NCBI RefSeq assembly: GCF_011355085.1
Contig: NZ_VXCP01000022.1
Coordinates: 1-64,000, forward strand
Source: Pseudomonas akapageensis
Lineage (GTDB): Bacteria > Pseudomonadota > Gammaproteobacteria > Pseudomonadales > Pseudomonadaceae
DNA: 64,000 bases
Direction: 5' to 3'
In this document: piece after piece, positions 33,333 through 42,040 of the stretch
How the letters are laid out: each line of letters begins with the position of its first letter
Numbering within the stretch: the first letter of the stretch is position 1
The notes under the pieces: generated by a model
Told to the model about the DNA's origin: nothing
What the model saw: the letters and a program-made list of their open reading frames with translations, nothing else
Databases searched by the model: none
Translations under genes and position numbers: made by a program

Positions 33333-35393
33333 TCACGGAGGACTGCTTCCCAGTTTTTCCCACATCGGGCGAGTGATTCTCTGACGGTTGGCATAGCCCT
33401 GCCAGGGATCGGCCTTGAGCGCTTGCAGTCGTTCGAGCAAGTTGCCGACATTCCACTGCTGTGCGCCACTGAGGCGTTCAAGTTCATCGCGCGCGATGGG
33501 CACCGACACGGGCAGTCCGGGGCGTGCCCTGACCGAATAGGCTGTCACGGTGCTGGCTCCGCGCCCATTGCGCAAATAGTCGACAAAAATCTTGCCAACG
33601 CGATTTTTCGGGCCCGAAGTCGCCGTAAAACGCTCCGGTAATTGCTGCGTCATGAATTGGGCGATGGCCTTGGCGAAGGCTTTGACCGTATCCCAGTCGG
33701 CGTGCCGGGCCAGGGGTACGATGATGTGCATGCCCTTGCCGCCACTGGTCTTGAGGTAGGCATCCAGGCCCAGTTCATCCAGCACCGACAGGGTCAGCCG
33801 AGTCGCTTCGAGCATGCTGCGCCAGGGCAGGGCAGGGTCCGGGTCCAGGTCAAGAACGAAGTGGTCCGGGGTATCGATGCGGTTGCTGGTCGAGCCCCAG
33901 GTGTGAAATTCGACCGTGCCCATTTGCACCGCGCCGATCAGCGCCTGTTCGGAGTCGATTTCCAGCAGGCGGGCATGCCCGGGGTCCAGTTTGGGGTCGA
34001 GCTGCTTGATATGAGGGATGGCCAGGCGCTCGGCGTGTTTCTGGAAAAACTGCTCGCCATCGATACCCTCCGGTGCGCGTAGCAGGGCCACTGGACGGTT
34101 CTTCAGGTAAGGCAGGATCCATTCTGCGATCTGGCCGTAGAATTGCGCCAATTGCAGTTTCTGGGTACCGCTTGCGGCATCGATGACGCGTTCGGGGTGG
34201 CTGATCGGCACCTTGTCCACCAGTGGGCGGATCGCCGATTTTTTACCGGGGGCAGGGCGTTCGGCCTTCAATGGCCGCTCATGAACGATCTCGGCGGCTG
34301 GCTTGTCACTGCGCAGGGCGACGAAAGAGGCGTGACGCACGATGCCTTCGCGGGTCCATTGGGCGAACTCGACTTCGGCCACCAGATGCGGTTCGACCCA
34401 TTGCACTCCACGGCGTTGGCTGCTGCTCAAAGGCTTGTCCAGGGGCGAAGCATCGACATGCAATGCTTTCAGGCGCGCTGACAGATCATCCAGCGTCGTC
34501 TGGTCGAAGCCCGTACCCACCCGTCCGGCATAGCGCAACTGCTTGCGTTCATGCACCGCCAGCAACAGCGCGCCGAAGCCACTGCGACTGCCTTGCGGCG
34601 CGGTATAGCCGACCACCACGAACTCCTGGCGCAGTTGGCACTTGAGCTTGATCCAGTCGGTACTGCGCTGGCTTCGATAGGGGCTGCCTGCACGCTTGCC
34701 GATAACGCCTTCGAGTTTCATGGCGCAGACGCTCTGGAGGATATCCTGTTGCCTGGCGTTGAAGGCATCGGAAAAGCGCAGGAGCTTGTGCTTGTGTGCG
34801 CCTAGTATTTTCTTCAGGCGCGCACGCCGGTCTTCTACCGGCTGCTGGCGCAAGTCTTCGCCCTGGCAAAACGGCAGGTCGAACAGGTAATAGATCATGT
34901 CCAGGCTGCGGCCCAGCTCGAAGGCGTTCTGCAGTGCCTGGAAGTCGGGCAGGCCGGCTTCGTCGAGCACGACGATTTCGCCATCGAGCCAGCTGTCGTC
35001 GAGCTTCAGCGCGTCGATGGCCTTGGCCTGGCGCGGCAATTTGTCGGTCCAGTCATGGCCGTTGCGGGTGAACAGGCGCACTTCGCCAGCATGGATGCGG
35101 GTGAGCAGGCGATAACCGTCGAACTTGATTTCATAGCGCCAATCGCCGGCCGGCGCCTTGTCGACCAGCGTGGCCAATTCAGGTGCCAGTGCATCAGGGA
35201 AGCGGGCATCTGTTGCGCGGGCTTTGGTTTCAGTTGTCCGCGGGCTGACTGGCGGCTTCTTCATCGCGACTTGCGCACCGCTCTGCACCACGAATTGCAG
35301 GGACGCCGGCGCCTTTTTGCCGCCACGCTTGACGGGATGTTCGGGCGGTTCGTCGGTGATCTCGAAATTACGCTTGCGGGTGTACTCGCTCAT
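33333..35393 (-). CDS. ligD: Multifunctional ATP-dependent DNA ligase LigD lacking the phosphoesterase domain
   Basis: A 686-residue NHEJ ligase. The adenylation motif EIKFDGYR with Lys90 and the OB-fold part (FGALLLAVH) are intact. The C-terminal primase-polymerase domain has FVLDLDPDPALPW and GGKGMHIIVPL. The first 37 residues match the start of the usual N-terminal phosphoesterase domain (APASLQFVVQ), but the rest of that domain, including its HxHxD-type metal ligands, is absent. Residue 38 continues directly into the inter-domain linker. Pseudomonas LigD is normally about 840 residues. ku lies 24 bases upstream and is cotranscribed. Confidence 0.92.
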   Translation of the reverse strand: MSEYTRKRNFEITDEPPEHPVKRGGKKAPASLQFVVQSGAQVAMKKPPVSPRTTETKARATDARFPDALAPELATLVDKAPAGDWRYEIKFDGYRLLTRIHAGEVRLFTRNGHDWTDKLPRQAKAIDALKLDDSWLDGEIVVLDEAGLPDFQALQNAFELGRSLDMIYYLFDLPFCQGEDLRQQPVEDRRARLKKILGAHKHKLLRFSDAFNARQQDILQSVCAMKLEGVIGKRAGSPYRSQRSTDWIKLKCQLRQEFVVVGYTAPQGSRSGFGALLLAVHERKQLRYAGRVGTGFDQTTLDDLSARLKALHVDASPLDKPLSSSQRRGVQWVEPHLVAEVEFAQWTREGIVRHASFVALRSDKPAAEIVHERPLKAERPAPGKKSAIRPLVDKVPISHPERVIDAASGTQKLQLAQFYGQIAEWILPYLKNRPVALLRAPEGIDGEQFFQKHAERLAIPHIKQLDPKLDPGHARLLEIDSEQALIGAVQMGTVEFHTWGSTSNRIDTPDHFVLDLDPDPALPWRSMLEATRLTLSVLDELGLDAYLKTSGGKGMHIIVPLARHADWDTVKAFAKAIAQFMTQQLPERFTATSGPKNRVGKIFVDYLRNGRGASTVTAYSVRARPGLPVSVPIARDELERLSGAQQWNVGNLLERLQALKADPWQGYANRQRITRPMWEKLGSSPP

Positions 35394-35417
35394 GATCGGT
35401 TACCTGGCACGCGCACA

Positions 35418-36305
35418 TCATGAGGCCTTGCGCGTCTTGCGTGGTGCAGCTGGCTTTTTCTCGGCCTTTGCCGGTGTCCTGGCGGGCTTTTCGGCGGTTG
35501 CGCGTTTGCTCGTCGATCGGCCAGCCAGGCTGCGTTTGAGCAACTCGGTAAGGTCGATGACGTCGGCGCTCTGGCGCTGCTCCTGGCCTTCGATGGTCTC
35601 GACATCTTCGATCTTGCCTTCATGGGCCTTCTTGTCGACCAGCGCCATGATCTGTTCTTCGAAGGTGTCGAGATAGTCTGCCGGTTGCCAGTCCGCACTC
35701 ATGTCGTCGATCAGGCGCTTGGCCATGTCCAGTTCCGGTTTGGACAGGCTTGGCTTCTTGACCTCGCTGTCCAGCTCCAGGCTCTCCAGGCTGCGTACTT
35801 GCGCCGGCCAGCGCAGCTTGACCAGCACCAGGGCATCCTCCAGCGGCATCAAGGCCGTAAGGTACTGCCGGGTATGCAGGACTACCCGTGCCAGCGCAAC
35901 CTTGTCGGTCTGGCGCAAGGCTTCGCGCAGCAGTGCATAGACTTTGCCGCCGCGCCGGTCAGGGGCGAGGTAGTAGGGGGTGTCGATGTTCGGCAGGGGT
36001 ATTTTCGAGCTGTCGACGAACGAGAAAATCTCGATGGTCTGGGTCGACTTCGGATGGGCCGAGCGGATCTCGTCTTCGCTGAGTACGACATAGCGGCCTT
36101 TCTCGTACTGCACGCCCTTGACGATGTGTTCGCTGTCGACCTCCTTGCCCGTGACCTTGTTCACGCGTTTGTAACCGACCGGGTCCATGCTGCGCTTGTC
36201 CAGCCAGTCGAAATCGACGCCCTGGGAAGAGGTCGCCGAGACCAGCGCTACGGGGATATGGACCAGTCCGAAACTGATCGCGCCTTTCCAGATTGCACGT
36301 GCCAT
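35418..36305 (-). CDS. ku: DNA end-binding protein Ku
   Basis: A 295-residue bacterial Ku homodimer subunit. It begins MARAIWKGAISFGLVHIPVA, the family signature. The core bridge-and-pillar region extends to about residue 250, and the Lys/Ala/Pro-rich C-terminal tail (AEKPARTPAKAEKKPAAPRK) binds DNA. It recruits LigD to double-strand breaks for non-homologous end joining, mainly in stationary phase. The ATG at 36305 has GAGGG upstream. Confidence 0.96.
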   Translation of the reverse strand: MARAIWKGAISFGLVHIPVALVSATSSQGVDFDWLDKRSMDPVGYKRVNKVTGKEVDSEHIVKGVQYEKGRYVVLSEDEIRSAHPKSTQTIEIFSFVDSSKIPLPNIDTPYYLAPDRRGGKVYALLREALRQTDKVALARVVLHTRQYLTALMPLEDALVLVKLRWPAQVRSLESLELDSEVKKPSLSKPELDMAKRLIDDMSADWQPADYLDTFEEQIMALVDKKAHEGKIEDVETIEGQEQRQSADVIDLTELLKRSLAGRSTSKRATAEKPARTPAKAEKKPAAPRKTRKAS

Positions 36306-36490
36306 CGCTGTCGCCCTCGATTGCTCATGAGCAGGTGACTGCGAGCGCGGGGGCAAAGTTTCAATTTACCGTCGGTGGCGGGGGCTGGGAAAAATAATTT
36401 ATGTGGATCTGCGCAAAGCGGCCTAGTCTGAATCTGGATCCGCAATGCACGTTTGCAATTGATGCCGACCAATAAAAAGGAGAAGCGTAC

Positions 36491-36751
36491 ATGCTTTCAA
36501 CCCTGGAATTGCGCAACATCATCGAAAGCAGCTTTTTGCCCATGCGTTGCCAATGCACGCTGGCGCAGGACCGTTCGTTGACGGTGCGGGTATTCGACCG
36601 GACCAGTGAGCGGGTCGATCTGCTGGTCACGGGAATTTGCGCTGAACGGCTCAACAGCAGCCGTGCGATCTCCAATCTGATTACCGGCTTGCGCCATGAC
36701 CTGGCGCATACCCATCTGGTCAAGGCCAATCGCGTCGGCGATAGCCTTTAG
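36491..36751 (+). CDS. DUF1652 family protein
   Basis: An 86-residue protein typical of pseudomonads: LSTLELRNIIESSFLPMRCQ at the start, a beta-rich middle and a basic C-terminal helix. AAGGAGAAG precedes the ATG. It is divergent from ku. Function unknown. Confidence 0.82.
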   Translation: MLSTLELRNIIESSFLPMRCQCTLAQDRSLTVRVFDRTSERVDLLVTGICAERLNSSRAISNLITGLRHDLAHTHLVKANRVGDSL

Positions 36752-36757
36752 TTGGTC

Positions 36758-36875
36758 CTCGCTCCCACGCTAGCCCTCGTTCCCTCGCTCTGCGTGGGAA
36801 CGCCCCCTGTGACGCTCCGCGTCGCGGACGCTGGAGCGTCTGGCACTGCATTCCCACGCGGAGCGTGGGAACGAG
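36758..36875. repeat. Dispersed palindromic repeat, copy 2
   Basis: Same family as 21593-21704: TTCCCACGCGGAGCGTGGGA and GACGCTGGAGCGTC are shared, with an extra partial unit at the left end. It lies 7 bases after the DUF1652 stop and 10 before the ecotin stop. Confidence 0.88.
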
Positions 36876-36884
36876 AACTAACTG

Positions 36885-37364
36885 TTACTCCTCTTTTGCC
36901 TTGCTGAGCTGCTCACCCGCCGACCAGACCCGATAATTTACTTCCACCCCCTTGGGTGCATACACCACGATCGGCAGCTTGCTGTTGTAGCGCAGCATGA
37001 AGCCTTCCCCGACCACTGGCACGAAGGCCATGGTTTTCTTGCTGTCCGGGCAGGCCATCAAGGTGGACATCGGTCCTTTCACGGCTTCAAGCCGATAGTA
37101 GCTGTAACCCCAGCCCTGCAGCGTCTTCTCGTCGAGCGTGCCGCCGAGTCGCTGGCGGTTGCAGTCGACGTCCAGTTGCTTGCCGGCGACGATTTCGACC
37201 TGGTAATTGTTTTCATCGGTTTGCGCGGGCAAGTGGATCACTTGTCGCGTGAAGCCGGCTTCGGCTTCAGGGTAGGGCGCCACATCCTTGAGATTGGCCG
37301 CAAAGGCCTGTGAGCCCAGTGCGGTCAATGACAGGGCGAGGGTGGTGAGAATTGAAATGCGCAT
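36885..37364 (-). CDS. eco: Ecotin, periplasmic serine-protease inhibitor
   Basis: A 159-residue protein with signal peptide ending SQAFAAN (residue 23). Ecotin hallmarks are YPEAEAGFTRQVIHLP, the reactive loop GPMSTLMACPD with the P1 Met, and VVYAPKGVEVNYRVW at the C-terminus. The two cysteines (VDCNR and MACPD) form the usual disulphide. It inhibits trypsin-fold proteases such as neutrophil elastase as a dimer. Confidence 0.95.
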   Translation of the reverse strand: MRISILTTLALSLTALGSQAFAANLKDVAPYPEAEAGFTRQVIHLPAQTDENNYQVEIVAGKQLDVDCNRQRLGGTLDEKTLQGWGYSYYRLEAVKGPMSTLMACPDSKKTMAFVPVVGEGFMLRYNSKLPIVVYAPKGVEVNYRVWSAGEQLSKAKEE

Positions 37365-37464
37365 GTTGCCTCCTTGCAGGGCGTTGAATGAATTTCAAGC
37401 GTAATGTCGATGATGAGTGGCGATCAGTCTATTACTATCCTAATGATCTTCAGGAGAGCTCCCG

Positions 37465-38673
37465 ATGAGTATCAACAGCCACCAGGAGAAGGGCTGGGCC
37501 GCGCCCGGCGCCAGCCTGGTCAGCGATGTCAGTCTGCCGGCGCTGGTGATTCATCGCCCGGCGCTGGAGCACAACATTCACTGGATGCAGAACTTCGTTC
37601 AGAAAACCGGTGCCCAACTGGCGCCACACGGTAAGACCAGCATGACGCCGGCTTTGTTCCAGCGTCAGCTCGAACAGGGAGCCTGGGCCATTACCCTGGC
37701 CACCGCCGTGCAGACCCACGCCGCCTATGCCCATGGCGTGCGCCGGGTGCTGATGGCCAACCAGTTGGTCGGTATGCCCAACATGGCCCTGATCGCCGAG
37801 TTGCTGGTCGATCCGCTGTTCGACTTCCATTGCCTGGTCGATCACCCGGACAACGTCGCAGCACTGGGCCGGTTTTTCGAGGCGCGCGGCCTGCGCCTGA
37901 ATGTGATGATCGAGTACGGTGTGCCCGGTGGCCGCTGCGGTTGCCGCACCGAGCAGCAGGTGCGCGAACTGGCGGCTGCGATTGCCGCGCAACCGGCGTT
38001 GGCCCTGACCGGCATTGAAGGCTACGAGGGCGTGATTCACGGCGAACACATCGAAGACAATGTCCGTGTCTATGCCGCCTCGCTGGTGGACCTGGCGGTG
38101 CAGTTGCAGCACCAGCACGCGTTCGCCCTGGACCAGCCGATCATCACCGCCTCGGGCTCGGCCTGGTATGACTTGATTGCCGAGGCCTTCGCCGCGCGCG
38201 CGGTGCGGGATCGCTTTCTCGGAGTGCTGCGGCCGGGCTGTTACGTGGTGCATGACCATGGCATCTACCAGGATGCCCAACACGGTGTGCTCGAGCGTCA
38301 TGGCGACCTGGTCGAGGGCCTGCGCCCGGCGCTGGAGGTCTGGGCCCATGTACAGTCGATGCCTGAACCAGGCTTTGCCGTGGTGGCACTGGGCAAGCGC
38401 GACGTGGCCTACGATGCCGGGCTGCCGGTGCCACTCAAGCGCTATCGAGCAGGTGTCGAGCCGGCCGTCGGCGAGGATGTCAGTGCCTGTCGGGTGACCC
38501 GGCTGATGGACCAGCATGCCTTCATGCAGGTCCCGGCGGGGTGCGAATTGCACATCGGTGACATTGTCTCGTTCGGCACTTCGCATCCTTGCCTGACCTT
38601 CGACAAGTGGCGCACGGTGTGCCTGGTCGATGAGCAGCTAAGGGTGATCGAGAACATGCCGACAACCTTTTAG
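37465..38673 (+). CDS. PLP-dependent amino-acid deaminase (DSD1/D-serine dehydratase-like, alanine racemase N-domain)
   Basis: A 402-residue fold-type III PLP enzyme. The PLP lysine is in LAPHGKTSM near residue 54. A metal-binding DSD1-like C-terminal domain has the His-x-Cys pattern in SFGTSHPCLTF. Family members remove the amino group from D-hydroxy-amino acids or related substrates. CAGGAGAG precedes the ATG. The TAG stop is formed by the left end of the MITE-like element at 38671. Confidence 0.88.
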   Translation: MSINSHQEKGWAAPGASLVSDVSLPALVIHRPALEHNIHWMQNFVQKTGAQLAPHGKTSMTPALFQRQLEQGAWAITLATAVQTHAAYAHGVRRVLMANQLVGMPNMALIAELLVDPLFDFHCLVDHPDNVAALGRFFEARGLRLNVMIEYGVPGGRCGCRTEQQVRELAAAIAAQPALALTGIEGYEGVIHGEHIEDNVRVYAASLVDLAVQLQHQHAFALDQPIITASGSAWYDLIAEAFAARAVRDRFLGVLRPGCYVVHDHGIYQDAQHGVLERHGDLVEGLRPALEVWAHVQSMPEPGFAVVALGKRDVAYDAGLPVPLKRYRAGVEPAVGEDVSACRVTRLMDQHAFMQVPAGCELHIGDIVSFGTSHPCLTFDKWRTVCLVDEQLRVIENMPTTF

Positions 38674-38941
38674 GGCGTGTCATCAACCATTTCCTGGCTT
38701 GCGCCGGCGCCTGTTTTTGCGCAGGGCAAGGCGCGAGGAGAGAAGTTTGGTCATTCCAAATGAACGACGAGTAACGCAGCCCTGCGCAAAAACAGGCCCG
38801 GCCCTCCGGGTTGTGCCTGAGCGCGCGCCATGCGGCGTTGCAGCCCTTGCCAATGGAGTGACCATTGGCTGCGGACTGCGCCTTGCCTGGCACGCGCTCA
38901 GGCGACAACGCAAGCCAGGAAATGGTTGATGACACGCCCTA
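38671..38941. mobile_element. MITE-like element with 33-bp perfect terminal inverted repeats
   Basis: The ends 38671-38703 and 38909-38941 are perfect inverted repeats starting TAGGGCGTGTCATCAACCAT. Inside is a second perfect 19-bp inverted repeat, GCCTGTTTTTGCGCAGGGC at 38709-38727 and its complement at 38779-38797. No transposase is encoded in the 271 bases. The terminal TA may reflect a TA target duplication. It separates two converging genes and provides the stop codons of both. Confidence 0.88.
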
Positions 38942-39214
38942 GTCCCGGTAAAACACCTGGACCAGGTGATAGCCGAACTTGCTCTTGATCGGGCCGTGCA
39001 CCGTACGCAGGGGCTTTTTGAAGATCACCTGGTCGATGGCGCCAACCATTTGTCCTGGACGGACTTCGCCCAGGTCGCCGCCGCGCTTGCCCGACGGGCA
39101 GGTGGAGTACTTCTTGGCCAGCACATCGAAGGCTTCGCCCTTGGCGATGCGTTGCTTGAGTTGTTCGGCTTCTTCGGCTGTTTTCACCAGAATATGGCGA
39201 GCTTGTGCTTTCAT
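38939..39214 (-). CDS. PpiC-type peptidyl-prolyl cis-trans isomerase (parvulin) 1
   Basis: A 91-residue single-domain parvulin: ARHILVKTAEEAEQL at the start, then STCPSGKRGGDLGEVRPGQM and SKFGYHLVQVFYRD at the end. It is cytoplasmic, with no signal. The TAG stop comes from the end of the MITE-like element. A second parvulin gene (49178-49459) encodes a clear relative. Confidence 0.92.
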   Translation of the reverse strand: MKAQARHILVKTAEEAEQLKQRIAKGEAFDVLAKKYSTCPSGKRGGDLGEVRPGQMVGAIDQVIFKKPLRTVHGPIKSKFGYHLVQVFYRD

Positions 39215-39292
39215 GTCGCGACTGCCTTGCAGAGTGCTGCAGTAAAAAAGCCGGCGATTATGCCCCATGATCGGCCCGCAGGCATGGATTGA

Positions 39293-41248
39293 TTATGTGG
39301 CAAGTTCCGCACGGTCACGAAATTGCTCCAGCGCTTCGGGGTTGGCCAGGGCATCGGTGTTTTTCACGGGCAGGCCGTGGACCATGTTGCGCACCGCCAA
39401 TTCAACGATCTTGCCGCTGATGGTGCGCGGGATATCGTTGACCGCGAGGATCTTCGCTGGCACATGACGCGGCGTGGTGTTGGCGCGGATCACGTGGCGG
39501 ATGCGCTCCTGCAGGGCATCGTCCAGCGTGATGCCTTCACGCAGGCGCACGAACAGCACGACCCGTACGTCGTTCTGCCATTGCTGGCCGATGGCAACGC
39601 ATTCCAGTACCTGCTCGATCTTTTCCACCTGGCGATAGATCTCCGCCGTGCCGATGCGCACGCCGCCGGGGTTGAGCACCGCGTCGGAGCGGCCATGAAT
39701 GAGCATGCTGCCATGGGCGGTCTGCTCGGCATAATCGCCGTGGGCCCAGACCCCGGGGAATTGCTCGAAGTAGGCAGCCCTGAAGCGTTCGCCGTCGGGG
39801 TCGTTCCAGAACCCCAGGGGGATGGCCGGGAAGGACCGGGTGCAGACCAGTTCGCCTTTCTCGCCGATCACCGGCTGGCCGGCGTCATTCCAGACCTCCA
39901 CGGCCATGCCCAGGCCCTTGCACTGGATCTCGCCCCGGTGCACCGGCAATACCGGGTTGCCGAGCACGAAGCAGGAAATGATGTCGGTCCCGCCGGAAAT
40001 CGATGACAGACACAGGTCGGCCTTGATCTCGCGGTAAACGTAGTCGTAACTCTCAGGCGACAGAGGCGAGCCGGTCGACAACAGGACCTTGAGGCGCTCC
40101 AGGCGGTGACTGAGGCGCGGTTGCTCACCGGCTTTTTCCAGCGCCGCGAGGTACTTGGCGCTGGCGCCGAAGACACTGATGCCTTCATTGTCGATCAGGT
40201 CCAGCAGGCGCTGCGGGCCAGGATGGAAGGGCGAGCCGTCATACAGCACCAGCGTCGCGCCCAGGGCCAGGCCGCTGGCCTGCCAATTCCACATCATCCA
40301 GCCGCAGGTGGTGTAGTAGAACAGGCAGTCCTCGGCGCCCAGGTCGGCGTGCAGTCCGTGTTCCTTGAAGTGTTGCAGCAACACGCCGCCGGCGGTGTGG
40401 ACGATGCACTTGGGCACGCCGGTGGTGCCGCTGGAATAAAGGATATACAGGGGATGGGCGAAGGGCACCGGGGTGAACTCCGGTTCGCCGTCGCTCTGGT
40501 AGAAGTCGTCCCACAGGCAGACCGGCGCAGTACTCTTGAAGTCTGCGCTGCGTGCCTGTGGCCGGGTATATGGCACGACCACCAATTGCTTGAGCGTCGG
40601 CAGTTGGGCCAGCACTTCGTTGACCTTGTCGGTCTGATCGATGTCCTTGCCGGCATAGGCATAGCCGGCGCAGACGATCAGCACCTTGGGCTCGATCTGG
40701 CCGAAGCGGTCGATGATACCGTGGGTGCCGAACTCGGGTGACGAGCAGGACCAGATCGCGCCCAGGCTGGTGGTCGCGAGCATGGCCACCACCGTTTGCC
40801 AGGTGTTGGGCAGGCAGGCCGCGACCCTGTCGCCCGGGCCCACACCGACCGCGCGCAGGCTTTGTTGCAGGCCGGCGACATGGGCGGCGAGTTCGGCAAA
40901 GGTCAGCTGTTCACGCAGGCCATCCTCCCGCACAGAGACCAGCGCCGGGTGATGGTCGCGACGGCGCAGCAGGTGCTCGGCGAAGTTCAGGGTAGCGCCG
41001 TCGAACCAGCGTGCATCGGGCATGTACGGGCCGTCGATGAGCACGGTGGAGGGCGGGGTGTGCCAGGTGACATCGAAGGTGTCGACGATGGCCTGCCAAA
41101 ATGCTTCGCGCTGGTCGATGCTCCAGCGGTGCAGGGCGGGGTAGTCGGCCAGGTCCAGGTCATGGCGCTGATTGATCGAGCGCCGGAACGCATCCATTCG
41201 TGAGGCGCGGATGCGTGCAGGATCGGGTCGCCAGAGTAGCTTTGCCAT
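39293..41248 (-). CDS. Acetoacetyl-CoA synthetase (acetoacetate-CoA ligase)
   Basis: A 651-residue AMP-forming acyl-CoA synthetase. It has the nucleotide motif YSSGTTGVPK (near residue 272), the family N-terminus LLWRPDPARIRASRMDAF, and the C-terminal hinge with IPRTISGKIVELAVRN carrying the catalytic Lys. It activates acetoacetate to acetoacetyl-CoA, the step after 3-hydroxybutyrate oxidation. The ATG at 41248 has GGAGG just ahead. It is the last gene of the hydroxybutyrate operon. Confidence 0.94.
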   Translation of the reverse strand: MAKLLWRPDPARIRASRMDAFRRSINQRHDLDLADYPALHRWSIDQREAFWQAIVDTFDVTWHTPPSTVLIDGPYMPDARWFDGATLNFAEHLLRRRDHHPALVSVREDGLREQLTFAELAAHVAGLQQSLRAVGVGPGDRVAACLPNTWQTVVAMLATTSLGAIWSCSSPEFGTHGIIDRFGQIEPKVLIVCAGYAYAGKDIDQTDKVNEVLAQLPTLKQLVVVPYTRPQARSADFKSTAPVCLWDDFYQSDGEPEFTPVPFAHPLYILYSSGTTGVPKCIVHTAGGVLLQHFKEHGLHADLGAEDCLFYYTTCGWMMWNWQASGLALGATLVLYDGSPFHPGPQRLLDLIDNEGISVFGASAKYLAALEKAGEQPRLSHRLERLKVLLSTGSPLSPESYDYVYREIKADLCLSSISGGTDIISCFVLGNPVLPVHRGEIQCKGLGMAVEVWNDAGQPVIGEKGELVCTRSFPAIPLGFWNDPDGERFRAAYFEQFPGVWAHGDYAEQTAHGSMLIHGRSDAVLNPGGVRIGTAEIYRQVEKIEQVLECVAIGQQWQNDVRVVLFVRLREGITLDDALQERIRHVIRANTTPRHVPAKILAVNDIPRTISGKIVELAVRNMVHGLPVKNTDALANPEALEQFRDRAELAT

Positions 41249-41259
41249 GTCAGCCTCCA

Positions 41260-42030
41260 TCACTGCGCCAGCCAGCCGCCGTCGATGTTCCAGGCTGCGC
41301 CGCGTACCTGGCTGCCGGCTTCGCTACATAGAAACAATACCAGTTCGCCCAGATGCGCGGGAGTGACGAAGGCCAGCGACGGTTGCTTTTCCGCCAGTAG
41401 ATCGTGCTGTGCCTGCTTTGGGTCGACCCCTCTGGCGGCACGGTCGTCGATCTGCTTTTGCACCAGCGGGGTCAGGACCCAGCCCGGGCAGATGGCGTTG
41501 CACGTCACGTTACTGGTGGCGGTTTCCAGGCCGACGACCTTGGTCAGGCCGACCACCCCGTGCTTGGCCGCCACATAGGCTGCCTTGCCGACCGAGCCGA
41601 CCTGGCCGTGCACCGAGGCGATGTTGACAATCCTGCCCCAGCCACGCAGGCGCATCCCGGGCAAGGCCAGGCGGGTGCTGTGGAACACGGCCGACAGGTT
41701 GATGGCAATGATCGCGTCCCAGCGCTCGACCGGAAATTCCTCCACCGCCGCCACATGCTGGATACCGGCATTGTTGACCAGGATATCGACTCCGCCGAAC
41801 TCGCGTTCGGCATAGGCAAACAGGTCGGCGATTTGCTGCACATCGCTGATATCGGCCGGGTGATGGCCGACTTTGCCGCCGAATGCGGCGACCTCGGCGA
41901 CGGCGGCGCTGGCGTCGCCGAAACCATTGAGAATCAGATCGGCGCCAGCTCGGGCCAGGCTCAGGGCGATGCCCAGGCCGATGCCGCTGGTGGATCCTGT
42001 GACCAACGCGGTTTTGCCTTTGAGACTCAT
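41260..42030 (-). CDS. 3-hydroxybutyrate dehydrogenase
   Basis: A 256-residue classical short-chain dehydrogenase. NAD-binding TGSTSGIG is at residues 11-18, NNAGIQH near 90, catalytic Ser in IASVHG and YxxxK as YVAAK near 152-156. Motifs such as NAICPGWVLTPLVQKQI are typical of D-3-hydroxybutyrate dehydrogenase. It oxidises 3-hydroxybutyrate to acetoacetate. Ten bases separate it from the permease gene upstream. Confidence 0.95.
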   Translation of the reverse strand: MSLKGKTALVTGSTSGIGLGIALSLARAGADLILNGFGDASAAVAEVAAFGGKVGHHPADISDVQQIADLFAYAEREFGGVDILVNNAGIQHVAAVEEFPVERWDAIIAINLSAVFHSTRLALPGMRLRGWGRIVNIASVHGQVGSVGKAAYVAAKHGVVGLTKVVGLETATSNVTCNAICPGWVLTPLVQKQIDDRAARGVDPKQAQHDLLAEKQPSLAFVTPAHLGELVLFLCSEAGSQVRGAAWNIDGGWLAQ

Positions 42031-42040
42031 GCTGCGCTCC

